Part shown: positions 14,200 through 25,817 of the stretch, one piece after another
How the letters are laid out: every line of letters starts with the position of its first letter
Position numbering within the stretch: position 1 is the first letter of the stretch
DNA from: Clitopilus passeckerianus
Lineage: Eukaryota; Basidiomycota; Agaricomycetes; Agaricales; Entolomataceae
Assembly: GCA_944990035.1 (NCBI GenBank)
Contig: CALYLX010000147.1
Span: forward strand, 1-64,000
Reading direction: 5' to 3'
Length of the DNA stretch: 64,000 bases
Notes under the pieces: generated by a model
What the model was told of the DNA's origin: nothing
Database searches by the model: none
Seen by the model: the letters and a program-made list of their open reading frames with translations, nothing else
Translations under genes and position numbers: made by a program

Positions 14200-14487
14200 A
14201 CGATGATACTGTATTCGTAGTCATTTGATCACCTTGAAATTGAACTTATTTCTGACCAAGCCTATAATCAGCCGAAATCGTGAGCCTCAAGGCCTTGTGG
14301 CCTCGGGGACACCCCTCCCCGCTGTCAATCACTCTTGATGCTGTACCATGAAACCACCTAACTGAGATCATGCCTCGAACCTTGAGGCCGAAGCGCTGAG
14401 CTCCTCAATCTTCATCGGCTCAGCTAATTCGGTATAAGTACGTGCTATCGACGGGCATGGTTTAGCCACCCTTTCTTTCAAACTACC

Positions 14488-14884
14488 ATGGCGGATGCAA
14501 CGACAGAGATCGTCAGTGGATGTTGTGGTGCTTGTGGTATGTGACCCTACCTATACTTCAGAATAACGATGAGCTCATGTCCCTCCCTGGCCTCTCGCAG
14601 CCCTCTTTATCACCTCTGCCTGTCAGGCTTGGTGCGATACTAGTACGTCTCACGTCTGTTTGCCTCCATGGAGGTGGCTGATGGAATTCGCAGAGCGATT
14701 CGGCGCGGACGGCTGCTGTTGTGGAGGCGGAAATGCGGGATGCTGCAACTCGTGCTGCGATGACCACTTTAACCAAGATGCCTTCGACGATGACAGGGCT
14801 AGACAGGCTGCGGAGAACGGGAGCAAACAACCAGAGCCGACGAAGAACATGGAGGTCTCGGCTGAGGAACCGTCAAAGACATAA
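14488..14884 (+). CDS. Small cysteine-rich protein of unknown function
   Basis: Three exons (14488-14536, 14601-14642, 14694-14884) give 93 residues. The N-terminal 55 residues hold twelve cysteines, many as CC or CCC (VSGCCGAC, ACQAWCD, GADGCCCGGG, GCCNSCC). The C-terminal part is acidic and hydrophilic. No signal peptide is evident, so it is probably not a secreted effector. Two explanations fit: metal binding, or membrane anchoring by palmitoylated CC motifs next to the short hydrophobic ALFIT stretch. I cannot place it in a named family. The splice model joins three cysteine-rich segments in one frame, which supports it as a real gene. Confidence 0.7.
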
Positions 14885-15266
14885 CAGACTCTCTCACTGG
14901 TTCAAACTTCGGGGGCCTCAGGCTACACAGCGAAACTCCGTTAACTGTAAAGCCAGCGCTTTTTGCGCCGTACCATGTATAATTCTAGCTTTATTTGCAC
15001 CAAGACATGCCTTATGAACTCCCTCCAAAGCACCTAGGTCGTGAAATGAAGTTCGCCTACGGCCAGGATGCCAATTAAGACCCATGTATATAATTACGAT
15101 TCTAAATTCAACCGCTTGACCATCCGTAGTACTAGTCTGAGTTGGGCGCCAAGAAATACATTTATAAATTGTGAATAATACTAATCTGGAAGCTATTAGT
15201 ACATATTGCATCATGCAGTACCGTATGTAATGACTACGATAGAACTACAAATCGAGCCTAGAACGT
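14885..15266. other. Convergent intergenic, no gene seen
   Basis: Gap of 382 bp between the 3' ends of the cysteine-rich gene and the transcription factor gene. It is AT-rich and holds both 3' UTRs. No terminator-like or coding signal is clear. Confidence 0.6.
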
Positions 15267-18200
15267 TCAACGACGGTGGCCAGGGTCCTTGGGAGGATAC
15301 ATGGGATCGCCCAGAACATTGTAATTATGCATGAACGAAGACCATCTGTCATCCATCATCATAGCCCCTTCCCCCGAATCATACCGCTGCTGATACTCCA
15401 GGCCACCAATACCTCCCATCATGGCAGTCCTGGGTACATTGCTCGCAACCTCATAGAATAGACCATTCCAACCACGAGTCAAATCGGCGAACGTTGCTTG
15501 AAGATTATCCATTCCCTGCAGGCCCAAAACGGACGCGAAAGGCGAGACGCCACTACCTTCGGGTTGAAGTTGAGGCTGAGGAGGAGGTAGCGAATAGCCT
15601 GGAGATGCCGATTGGCGAGTACTTGGACCAGGATGAGAGGATGCTCGTAACGACACAGGCATAGAGGAAGCTTGCTTTACATCGTTAACCAGCCGCGTCT
15701 TTCCGGCAAAGACTGAAAGTTCGTCTTCGGCGTTGGTGTTATGGAGGACGGGCTCGTATCGCTGCTGATATTGAGCTCGAGCCCGCAGCGCCTTTTGGAG
15801 CATAATTTGTAGTATTGGCTGATTGGCAAGTCAGACCCTGTATGTGAAGGAAGACATCATCGACTTGCCGTGGCTCTGGCAGCACGGTTGCTGATCTCAG
15901 CTGCACTTCGGAACATCGCTACTGCAGACTCAAATTCTTCTAGAGGCGATGGCTTTAGGTCCAGATGCTGGCCACGTATTGCCATAGTCCCCACTACAAC
16001 CTGAGAAATTTGGTCATTACTCCGTCCGTCGGAAGATGTTGAAGGAGTGGGTTTCTTACTGCCGCAGTAAACGCCAAAGACCAAATTCGCCATACTCGGC
16101 AAACCAAGACAGGCCGTTGTCGATATTGCGTTTTGGTATCGTCGAGTACAACGCAAGCACTTGAATACGAAGCAAGCACTGATTCTCCATATGGTGATCG
16201 TAACGGATCGAGTGGGTACTCCGAAAGGGCCTGAGCAAAAAATCCACGATGAAGGAAAAGGAGCACTGATTAAACGGTTCAGGGGGGGCTTTAGGCAAGG
16301 AATCGTAGCACTTACTCAGATCCGTATAATGAGAGCGTACAAATGCCTGCATTGAAATCGCTGTCCTTGGAGCATGCCGGTTATCACCCTGAGGCTTTAT
16401 TAGATTTCGTATCTTGCTGTCTAGCTCGAGAACGGCCTGGTATTCCGGAGGTTTCACAGCGAGGGCCATTCTCGTCAGAGGAATCAGGCATTCAATGCTT
16501 GCTCTGAATCCCCAGACTCCAACTAAAGAAATCAGTTGGTCGCATCGCATGAATTGCGTCCTACTTACATCCGAGTGGGACCTCGCCTTGTTGATATAGT
16601 TCCTCGTTTTCGAAGGTTGGTACCTTGCAGTCAATATGAGTAGTCAATAAGGCTGGCGGTCGCCCTGTGACCAGGCTCTGCTGGACGTTAATATTGCAAT
16701 TTTCGCAAGATTATAGGAGCCTTAAGCCTTACCTGCCAAAGCGTCCCCGACATGAGATTCCAAAAGTATACTCGACGGTCATAAGCCTCCCTTCCTTCGA
16801 TTTTCCACAGAGCCGGATCGATATCTGAGGGTGCTGATTGAGGAGTATTATTGCACATCCCAGAAGCTACTCACGAAAGCCAATCTATAGGTGGTGCATT
16901 AGCTTTTAGAATTATCCTTCATGATCATGTCCCGCTTACATTTAAGGCAACTTGACTTGCCAGGTCTAGGAATGCATAGGACTGTTCCAGATTGCTTTCC
17001 TTTCCGCTCATCCCATTATAAATGCTCATGAGATGAAGCACCTTGAAGATATGTTCGGAACTTGTGTGGGGCTGCAGCGAGAAACGTACCTTCACTGTGA
17101 CGACAGACTGTTCTTGAAGCACAGATTGCAGCGCCAGAGTCGCACAGGTAAGCTTGTAGTAATGTTGGGCTTCCAAGCTGTAAGGCTCTAGATTGAGATC
17201 CACCAGGGTCCCAATTCCGAGCACGATAAGCAACAGAGCTAAGTCATGCGGTCCGTAAGTGCCGCCTTTCTTGTATATTCTTGGGATGAGCTCGTTCACC
17301 ATCTGGTGGCGAGATACAATATGGAACATCCACGAGAGATGTTCTAGAAATGTGTTGCAGAGCTCGATAGCACGCTCTACCGAGGGCAGGAATGACTCGA
17401 TCATGGGTTGCACGGCGCGGGCCATAATTCCTGGAGGAGCGAAAGGAAAAGACAGGTAGCACTGTCTGATCTCGGTAGGTAAATAGCCAGTATCCAATTC
17501 CTCAAGTTGGAATGTTTTAATCCCGGTGGCAAGCTCCCCCTCAAGCTCTTTGGCTTGCTAAAGAAGATGCGTCAGTCATGTTCATGACAGCTAATTGAGA
17601 ACAAATACCAATAGCAAGCTCTAGATCAAGAAGACGTCCATTAGCACTCCCCTTAGAGTTAGGCAAACGTAATCCTACCTCAGAGCCACCAGATGGGCCA
17701 AAAAATATTGCTCCGCCACGATGATCTATGTGAAGCGCTCCGTGAGTGCCATTCCGCGCCGAGGAAGCCTCTTCTTCGATAACGGGCCGAAGTGTGGGCT
17801 CGTCTATATCCTCTTCATCGTCGTCGTTCCAAGTTAGAAGTGGGTGCGGCTGGTCAGACTTGTTGGCATGCAGGATAGCGATTGCGTCCTCTAAGGAATG
17901 CATACGAGCTTCTAACTTTGTCATTTTCTTCCGGAGATGATCGGTGGCAGCCAAGACAAATCTTGAAGACAATCACTATCAGTACGGCCTTCGAGGGCCG
18001 AGCTGACATTTACGGAAAGAATAGCTCACCGGCTTCCATCTCCTGGAGGTATGGTTCCTGATTGCGGGGAATTAGCTTACTGAATTGGCTCGCTGTAAGT
18101 GAAAACTACCATTTGGACAGAGCGCAGTACACCCTCGCTTGATGCACGTCGAACATGGAACGGTCTTGTCACATCGTATCTTCAGCCGTCTGCACTCTGC

Positions 18201-18364
18201 GCATGCTATCTCGCCTCTGATCAAATCATTTAAGCAACGTTCGCGCCAAGGTGGGTTGGTCAGACGACGTACCGAATCCTGCGCACAGTTTTATCGTTTC
18301 GGCTGCTCCCTGCTGCGAACTCTCGCTCTGTCCACTTTTCAGTTGTAGCTGATGATGGCTTCAT
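15267..18364 (-). CDS. Zn2Cys6 fungal transcription factor with fungal_trans domain
   Basis: Twelve exons (18364-18273, 18216-18110, 18057-18030, 17961-17609, 17553-16940, 16884-16875, 16833-16733, 16680-16569, 16522-16316, 16265-16060, 16000-15869, 15818-15267) give 837 residues. The zinc cluster lies at about residues 35-62: CAECRRLKIRCDKTVPCSTC followed by IKRGCTALCP, all six cysteines in place. A linker with RFVLAATDHLRKKM and a short coiled coil follows, as in dimerising members. The middle region (about residues 220-600) matches the fungal_trans architecture, with DPALWKIEGREAYDRRVYFW, LVTGRPPALL and LLFLHRGFFAQAL. The tail is Ser/Pro/Gln-rich. Odd points: exon 6 is only 10 nt, and the last intron (15819-15868) begins GCAAGT, a GC-AG intron. 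The product is a nuclear DNA-binding regulator; its targets cannot be inferred from position. Confidence 0.92.
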
Positions 18365-21300
18365 AGCGAGTCTAGGCCGCTGATGCTTGACACCAGGATG
18401 CCGGCGGCACGCAGCTCTTCAACAGATATGGTGATGACTCTGCGTTCAACGGGGTTGAAACGTTAGAATCCGGTGTGCAAGTAACTCGTGCAACCTTTAA
18501 GAAGTATTGTGGACCTGAGAATGGGTTACTACGAGAACTCTGCGAGTTTTTGAGCCAGCAACCCTCATTTGGCGCGTTAGCACTGCTTCGGGTAAAGAGA
18601 GTCCTATCGGTCTGCGCAGCGCTCCCCTCCCCACGTGGAGGACACGTGGGAAGTCCGAAATTCGATCATCGATCGCGACCTCCGAATTCCGTTCGGGTCC
18701 TTAGTTTTCTTGGCCTGTCATTGGCTACAGTTTCTCTCAAGTTACTCTGGCAACTTACTTGGGATTCGAATGAGGACTCAAAACGACCAACTGCCCTGAT
18801 TTCTGGAAGTCGGATGCCATGGCGTTAGCAATCAGCAGGTACCGCAGCACATGGATAATTGTTCAAAATGAGAGAAAAGCTTCTCAACGCCCCTGATGCG
18901 ACGGACCGGGCGATTGAAGCTGGAAATTGCAAGCTGATCGTGTTCATATACATCGCATTGCCTCCTAATACAACTTCGGCCAAGGCGATAGTCCCCCGCG
19001 CTTTCTAAATTTGCCCCTCTGTGCTGCGCCCGTATCTATTTTGCGCCACCGCTTCCAGCTTTCCAAATAGGCTGAAACCCGGCAATGAACTGGTCGTCGA
19101 GCCTTACGATTGCTTGGGTCAAAGTAATGCCCCATCTAGCAGTGACAGGATGGGGTCACCAGGCGACTATCCATATGGTGCTCAGCTTGATCTCTCCCTC
19201 ACTAATCGATGTCGCCAGATAACCAAAGTTCCGTGCGAAAGAAAACAGGCTGTTCATGGTGTCTGAGATGCTGGAAGCATGGGTACCACGACAATATCCC
19301 GTCATCTGGGATCAAGGATCCTTGAAGGCGGCCCGAGGCTCTTCATATTCTCATTCACATCGGCTTCTAAAACGCACCGAACTTAGCGTTGAACCTCAAT
19401 CGAGGAGAAAGTGTATGGATGTTGTTTCTGCACAGAATGTTCTCTGGCCATTTCTACTTGCCGCCGCTCACTTAGTACCAGGGGTGGTTACCGGGCCCTA
19501 TAACCCGGAGTGAGAGCATGTCATTCGGACCCTCAGTATCCCAATTTTTTGAATACTCCTAATAACACCTTGACATTGTACGCAACAAAGGGCAGATATG
19601 TTTGCACTACACTTTACCGAATGAATTAGCGTTCGGAAGCAGTGATCATTGCTTCCGTTTATGCCGATTCTCACTAAAGAGCGCGCAAGGCAGCGATCGG
19701 CGCCATAGCAATTATGGTACAAAGTTTATCCAGTTCATTATCGTGCGTATTTCCGTAGAATTGATTTTTCAGAAGTTGTATTCGGAGCTTCAGTATCTTT
19801 GGCGACGCCCAGGTGTACTTTCGCAGTAGCGCCATAAGAGGTCCAGGATCGACGGAGATGTTTCTACCGCACGATGATCGAGCCTCGGTCTTTTTTACGC
19901 CCATGTAGAAGCGAAGTCTCATACCCGGTGCGCCCATCGTGTTTCTTTTACAGGTTCTGGAATGCATCTAGAGTTCAAGCCCAAATCAAATCGACTAAAT
20001 TGTGGGCCACCACTGGCATGAGGCACCTTCCTTAGTTCGAAAGGTCGAGACGTGCTCAGATGAATGGTCTATCCGTAGGGACAAGCTCTATAGAAATAAC
20101 CGCTCAACTTTCCGCACTGCAGACGATTGGGATAGTAAATGTTGAGCGCTGTTTGATCAGTGGGAGACATCACCCAGGCGTCGAACTTCATTTTCACAAC
20201 CCTTCACAACCCTTCTACAACCCTTCGCACAGACCCGTAGCCAGCTTTTAGGCCCAGTCCGAGAATCATCCTAGGGTCTTCCGAGCTGTTCCAAAACGCT
20301 CGGTGTCTGTGGTTTTCGCAGGCGTACCAGCACAAGATAAACTCGTTTCTGTAATCCCCGCTATACATCTGATGGACATGATGATCGGAAGAACTTTAAA
20401 CTTAGCGCAGTTCCACGAACTACTTAGAGCGAAAGCCACTCCTTGGAGCTGTTCTGCCATCGCTCGCGCTACTATTCGAGGAGACTGCTGTTTCTACGCC
20501 GCCCGATTGCATAGGACTATCTTACCATTATCTGCGCGCCAGTGGGGTTAGACGCTTACGACTCGGAGCACATCTGTTATAAAGCGCCCGCATGAATATC
20601 GATACCTTCCCGGCGCTTAAAACCGTATGAGCGCTACACATCCCGAGACGCACATTCTGCTGTAAATCTCAAGAGACTGGTCTTAGCCGATCGTAAAAAG
20701 CCTGGGGACAAGGCGGTAAAGCTCAGGGGAAGTCCAAGGTCCCGTTGGTGCCTTCACAGCAGTTTCTCTGCGGTCACGTCGTCTTGTCCTGTTGTTCACA
20801 TTCGACAAGTAACACAAGACTTCCCAGGAGCCTTGGAATCATCTTGATTTGCACCGGCTCGCTTCTGGGCCAGCGTACAAGAATATGACTCATGTTGGCC
20901 GAACGCTCCATGCTGTCCCACCACGTACTAATCAATCAATTCATTCGTCGGTGCCGTTTTCACCTTGGGAGATGAGGAGAGGATAACTTTAATGGTACCC
21001 TAGGCGGCTGAAATATTGATTGATATTGACTCTGAGCTACGCAGATCTAACGCGATTCGCTTCCAGTGCTGTGAAGACTGAAGTTAGGATCCTCGTTGAA
21101 AGGCTTCTCCCATGATCTAAGAATCTTCTGTGAGAACGACCAATCTCGTACGAAGCTTGGTTTCATCACCGCAGCAGAGCCACCTCTCTGGCACAGAAGC
21201 GCAGGGAAGGCGTGTATATACACGTTGTGCAGATGAAAGTGACTCATTATGCCCCTTATGACGTCGAGGGGTTGTAAAGGGCTAAACGGGAGGCGGATGG

Positions 21301-22303
21301 TGGATGGCTTCAACGTGCACCTCAGCCACTCTAAAGGTGGACCGCACTAGCCTACTATATCGACGATACCAAAGATATCTTCTGTTCGGAATCACAGCGG
21401 TATGCTATGAGTTAGCTATGAGACGCTGCTCCATGATCATTCTACCAATGAAACAAGATCGGGAGGGCATACTACACCGTGGCCATGGATCTACCTCCTC
21501 ATCACAACCCTGATATCGAGCTCCTCAACATCCAAAGATGGAGAAGCAGGATGGCAGCTATTGATCACATCAGTACTAGAGCTTTGGTCGACGCTCAGTG
21601 TCTGCTACTTAGTATCTATAAATTGGGAACCCAGCACTTATCTAATTAATAAATCTCGAGGCGCCCTCACTTGCGATATGATGGAACCCCTCTTGTTCGC
21701 CGAGTCAAAATTCGCACTGAATTTGGTCAGCTCCAACTGCTTGGGTGCAATAGAATTCGACAGGTGCTGTGAACCGCCATTCCTGCGATAAGATATGTGA
21801 TCACAAGTGGCGCAACAGCTTCGACAGTATCGTGAGGATTCAGGGACTAGCTGTGAAAGCTCCGAGTAGCTGATAACCAGGTATTTGTACAAGGGGTTTT
21901 CATATTTTTATTACATCTATAACAAGATATCGGTTAAACTATAATAGCCTGTAAATATGGTATAATTGAGAGGACAATGAAGGAGGGGTCTTGTGATGAT
22001 CATAGCCAAAGTCGTGTATGCAGAGAATAAACCTAATTGCAGTAAAAGTACAACGATGTAAGAAATGAGCGGTGGTGGCACAGAAGTCCATCTCTTCAAC
22101 ACGAAAATAGTAATACAGAGATCCAGAATAAGGTTAGTCGGGAATCAGGTAACTGAACCCCCATTCCCAGAACCATGACTCGTTATGAGTCTTAGGTTAC
22201 CGTGTGCATACCACCCAAATACTAATGATCCCAAAAGCTGATACGGGGAGGATACCAAAAAAGTCGAACAAAAAGATTGATGGACAGTCAGAAGACCACC
22301 AAG
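18365..22303. other. 3.9-kb gene-poor stretch
   Basis: No convincing gene. Open frames reach at most 117 codons, show no recognisable motifs, and do not chain through plausible introns. Composition is balanced and no terminal repeats, rRNA or tRNA were recognised. The left end should hold the promoter of the transcription factor gene and the right end the 3' UTR of HSP20. It could hide a non-coding RNA or a decayed mobile element; nothing visible decides. Confidence 0.55.
20194..20227. repeat. Short tandem repeat CACAACCCTTC
   Basis: Three near-identical copies of about 10-11 bp (CACAACCCTTC, CACAACCCTTC, TACAACCCTTC) lie in the gene-poor stretch. Confidence 0.7.
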
Positions 22304-23189
22304 TTACTGTCTCTCCACATCTTCTTGACTCCTACAGGACGAGATTGGGACATGGATGCGCGGTGACGATTCGTCCTTGACGCATACTGTACCCGCTATG
22401 GGTTCCGGGACCGACTGAGAATCCACATTGGGTGATTGGGACCGCGAGCGGGCTGCGGTGGGAATGCGAGGCCACGTCACGATTAACATTCCCTCCTGGA
22501 AGCATGCGCTTATGTCTTCGTTCTAAAATGGAGAGAGAATAGTCAGTACCTGAAGTGTAACAGCTATGAAAAGGGGGAAAAGGGTGTACTGACCTTTGAC
22601 CCAGGGGGTAACTTGATGATGCGCCGAAATGGGCCATATCTGAGTTCGTAGGTTATACTGACTTTGTGAGTTTGGATGGGCGGAAGTTGGGCGTTTGATT
22701 GGCCGTTACGCATAGCCTGCGAGCGCAGGAGCAGCGCCTCGCGTACTTGAGGTGGTAGAGTGGTTTCACGAGGACAACGAGCGCCGGAAACAAGTAGGGC
22801 GTCGCCTTTGACTTCGATGCGGACATCCTTAGCTCGGACGCCAGGCAGTTCAAAGGTAGCGATTATGAATGGCGTGGATTCGTCATCAAGGAGGTCCATG
22901 CTGAAACAACGGTTGTAATTAGTCAAAATCGAACTTTAATATTATTGTAAAGTGCATACCGTGGTACGAAATGGTTTTGTCTGGGATATGGATTATGGCG
23001 GGGCTTCTTGTCGGTATGGTGAAGGGCTTGTTGAATCTGCGTCCCAACTTCTTGCTTAATAAACTCCCTCCACTGGCTGTCTGAGTTGGGGCTCCTCGAG
23101 ATATTCCGGACGTCAGGTAGGATATCTCTGGGACATGGAAGCTTGCTAGGGCGAGTGAAGGACGAGTTTGCGGGCATTGGCAGAATCAT
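22304..23189 (-). CDS. Small heat-shock protein, HSP20/alpha-crystallin family
   Basis: ATP-independent holdase chaperone. Three exons (23189-22960, 22900-22594, 22522-22304) give 251 residues. The alpha-crystallin domain starts at PRMDLLDDE and continues FIIATFELPGVRAKDV, IEVKGDALLVSG, YELRYGPFRRIIKLPPGS and ACFQEGMLIVTWPR. Between strands there is a long insertion (about residues 115-150) carrying basic and Pro-rich sequence, larger than in canonical HSP20s. The N-terminal 75 residues are poorly structured; the C-terminal tail is Ser/Pro-rich. The start was set at 23189, about 40 bp downstream of a TATATAAT element; an in-frame ATG at 23264 would lie upstream of that element and is less likely. 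It is divergent from the CstF-64 gene. Confidence 0.9.
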
Positions 23190-23224
23190 GTAGGGCTGGT
23201 ACCGTGCTGCAAATTTCCACCTGA

Positions 23225-23494
23225 GGATTATATATGTGTCGGGACCGGATACAGCCGGGCACATCCTCGAGGAACTTGACTTCAGAAGTGTGGAGTCATC
23301 ATAATGTCGATCTGACTAGGGCCCTGACCATCGCATACCCAGATCCGTAAGGTCTTGCAGATGCCGGTGCCCGAGGACTGGATCTCTAAGCTAGACTTGC
23401 CGGTGGCGGTGCCTGGAATATAGCCCCGCAGTCTCTAAGAGGCTGTGCAGTCTTCAAGGCAGATTCCGAAAATTTCCCTAGGGTTCTGGAAGCA
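23225..23494 (-). promoter_or_regulatory. Candidate HSP20 promoter: TATA-like box and possible heat-shock element
   Basis: On the minus strand TATATAAT lies at 23225-23234, just upstream of the chosen HSP20 start. At 23484-23491 the dyad TTCTGGAA matches the minimal TTCnnGAA heat-shock-factor half-site pair, with a looser GAA/TTC cluster around 23463-23478. Motif matches only. Confidence 0.35.
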
Positions 23495-23817
23495 ACTCGT
23501 CGTGGCATAGGGTTCCATTTCCGAGGAAAGTCTATGGAAAAGTGTTTCCCAAACCCAATGCAAAGCTGTCGACTGTGGTGCATGCGGTTTTCATGTTGAG
23601 TCAGGCCTGAGTCATTGGCTGTTGACCGGTCGACCGCTGACGAGAACGTTACAGGACAAGGTGTGATTGGGTGTACTGATGACAAAGCCAAGTTGTGTAA
23701 CAACGTTATTGCAGTTCATGTCACGTTGGTCTCCAAAGCGGTGAGTTCGACTCCCAGCGAGTGTATCCGGAACAAAGGCATTTTTGAGGCGAAAAACTCG
23801 GCGACTCGGTGCTCGAA

Positions 23818-25574
23818 ATGAGCAGGGTAGTATTCGGTATGTGAATTCCACTATTACGCTTGGAATCCGGCAGTTGAAACAGGCCGTTTACAGTCGGCAA
23901 TGTACCCTATAACATGGGCGAAGAGCAGCTAATAGACGTCTTCAAATCCGTCGGTCAGGTTATTGGATTCAGGTACTACCGGTTGACCTGCCAAATGCTT
24001 GGTGTCTTCGATATCTAATGACAACTCTCCCCCAGGTTGGTATTTGACAGAGAAACTGGAAAGCCACGAGGCTATGGATTCTGTGAATTCGCGGGTACAT
24101 CAATTTATTCTTTCATGGTTAACAAGCCGTTGGGTCTGACTCAAGCATATTCTTCAAAATCATCATTTATCAATCGAATTCTCGTCAATCAATCTGTCGG
24201 TGCTGCTGGGGCTTGTCTTCGTCGTCAACCAACCGATTTCGGTGCCACCTCATGTCCTTATGAATCATGTTTGCCTGGCAATCGTATTCTGTCTTCAAAC
24301 GTCATGTGTGCATGCGGCTGCAATACTGCATAATCTCCAATACGCAATCTTCAAAATCACTGAACCAAAAACGCACAATTTCTTCCCAACGTTCACATCA
24401 AACGCTCGCAAATCATCAATGAGCAGATCACGAGACAGCACTGTCAGCTGTACGCAACCTCAATAACACGGATGTCGGAGGAAGACCTCTACGAATCGAC
24501 TTAGCAGAATCTGACCCCGTCCTGGAAGGCAAGACGACTGTCCGTGGAGAAATTATCGACGCCGGGCCAGATCCTCGGTGGCGTGCTGGCGGCAAAGGCG
24601 GTAGTGGAATAACCACGAGTGACCCGAACGCTTTTCTGGCAAACCTACCTAGCGGAATCCAAGTGCCCAAGGGTGCGTCCGCGCTGGATTATATCAGTCA
24701 AACGCTGGCAACAATGCAGCCCAGTCAACTTATGGAGGTTCTGGCTCAGATGAAGGTGAAGCCTCAACGTCGTCAACCGCAATGCATCAACTGTTCACCA
24801 TGAGTTCTTTGTGATTTCGTTCATTAGGCATTCGTGATAACGCACCCGGAACAAGCAAGAACATTACTCGTGAATCACCCTCAGTTAGCATACGCGCTAT
24901 TCCAGTCGTTGCTTCTGAATAAGATCGTCGACTCTGCCATCCTCCAACGGATGCTCGCAGCTACCACAGGAGGTCCTGCATCCGGATCGGGAGGTGTGGC
25001 AAGACCACCTCCAGCTGGTCCCTCACATCAACCCTCGCTTTCAGGATCTTACAACATGCCTCCGGCCGCGCCTAGCGGTTATCCTGCTCAGCCTGCTATG
25101 GGTGCCTCCCCTACTGCACCAGCGATGTATCCGCCTCAACACCAGCCCACACCGGCAGCCCCAAGTATGCCACCAATGTCGGGGTATTATAGACCTCCAG
25201 CTACACCCTCAAGCGTACCTCCTCCCACACAGCAGTCACCACCTGCATCTACCTCCGCCGCCGCCGCCACTGTGGCCCCTGCCCCAGAAGTCAATGATGC
25301 TCAACGCGTAAGTTCTTCTGTTTCAACAATGCTATAAAGCTGGTGCTTCTTGGCCATGTAATACTGATTCCCCGTAAATTCTTATTTAATCAGGCGATGT
25401 TGCTACAAGTCCTCAGCATGACACCTGATCAAATAAACAATTTCTCAGAGAACGAACGCTCTGCGATTATGCAGCTAGTACGCAGCAGCTTATTGATCTT
25501 ACCGTGACTGGAATTGCTAATACCGCCTCCAGCGCAACCAGTTTATGGGTACACTTGGCGGAGCTCCTAGCTGA
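23818..25574 (+). CDS. CSTF2: Cleavage stimulation factor subunit 2 (CstF-64 / Rna15)
   Basis: Nuclear RNA-binding subunit that recognises GU-rich elements downstream of poly(A) sites. Seven exons (23818-23836, 23894-23972, 24036-24094, 24427-24755, 24828-25307, 25394-25477, 25533-25574) give 363 residues. An RRM at residues about 1-80 has RNP2-like VVFVGNVPYN and RNP1-like KPRGYGFCEFA. The hinge region follows at about 140-205, with QLMEVLAQMKAFVITHPEQA and YALFQSLLLNKI. Then comes a Pro/Ser-rich stretch, and a C-terminal domain near residues 323-363 with VLSMTPDQINNFSENERSAI. Intron 3 is 332 nt, far longer than its neighbours, and interrupts the RRM between FCEFA and DHETAL. Homology in the family is continuous across that point, so no exon is expected inside. 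Confidence 0.95.
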
Positions 25575-25817
25575 TTCTGTCCTTCGCTCGCAAAAGACAA
25601 CCGATGCAGTGCTTTCGAAAACTCTATTCTGCCCTAGATCTACTGCAATACGCAGCATACCCTTCACGATACAGAATGCGGAGGTACTAGATTCCATATA
25701 CTAGTTCTCCAGATAGTCAGCTTAGGCTTATGGAATGATGAAAAACCACCAAACGTTAGAACATCTCTTAGTTTGTATCATATTTAGACATTTTGATCAG
25801 TCAATAAATACTCTGGT

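Noticed and set aside
23725..23770. tRNA-like GGTGAGTTCGACTCCCAG segment
   Set aside because: It has a TTCGA core, but the T-stem does not pair properly and no acceptor, D or anticodon arms can be drawn.
24095..24426. Extra exon inside the long CstF-64 intron
   Set aside because: The RRM is contiguous across this point in the family, and an inserted exon would disrupt the strand/helix junction.
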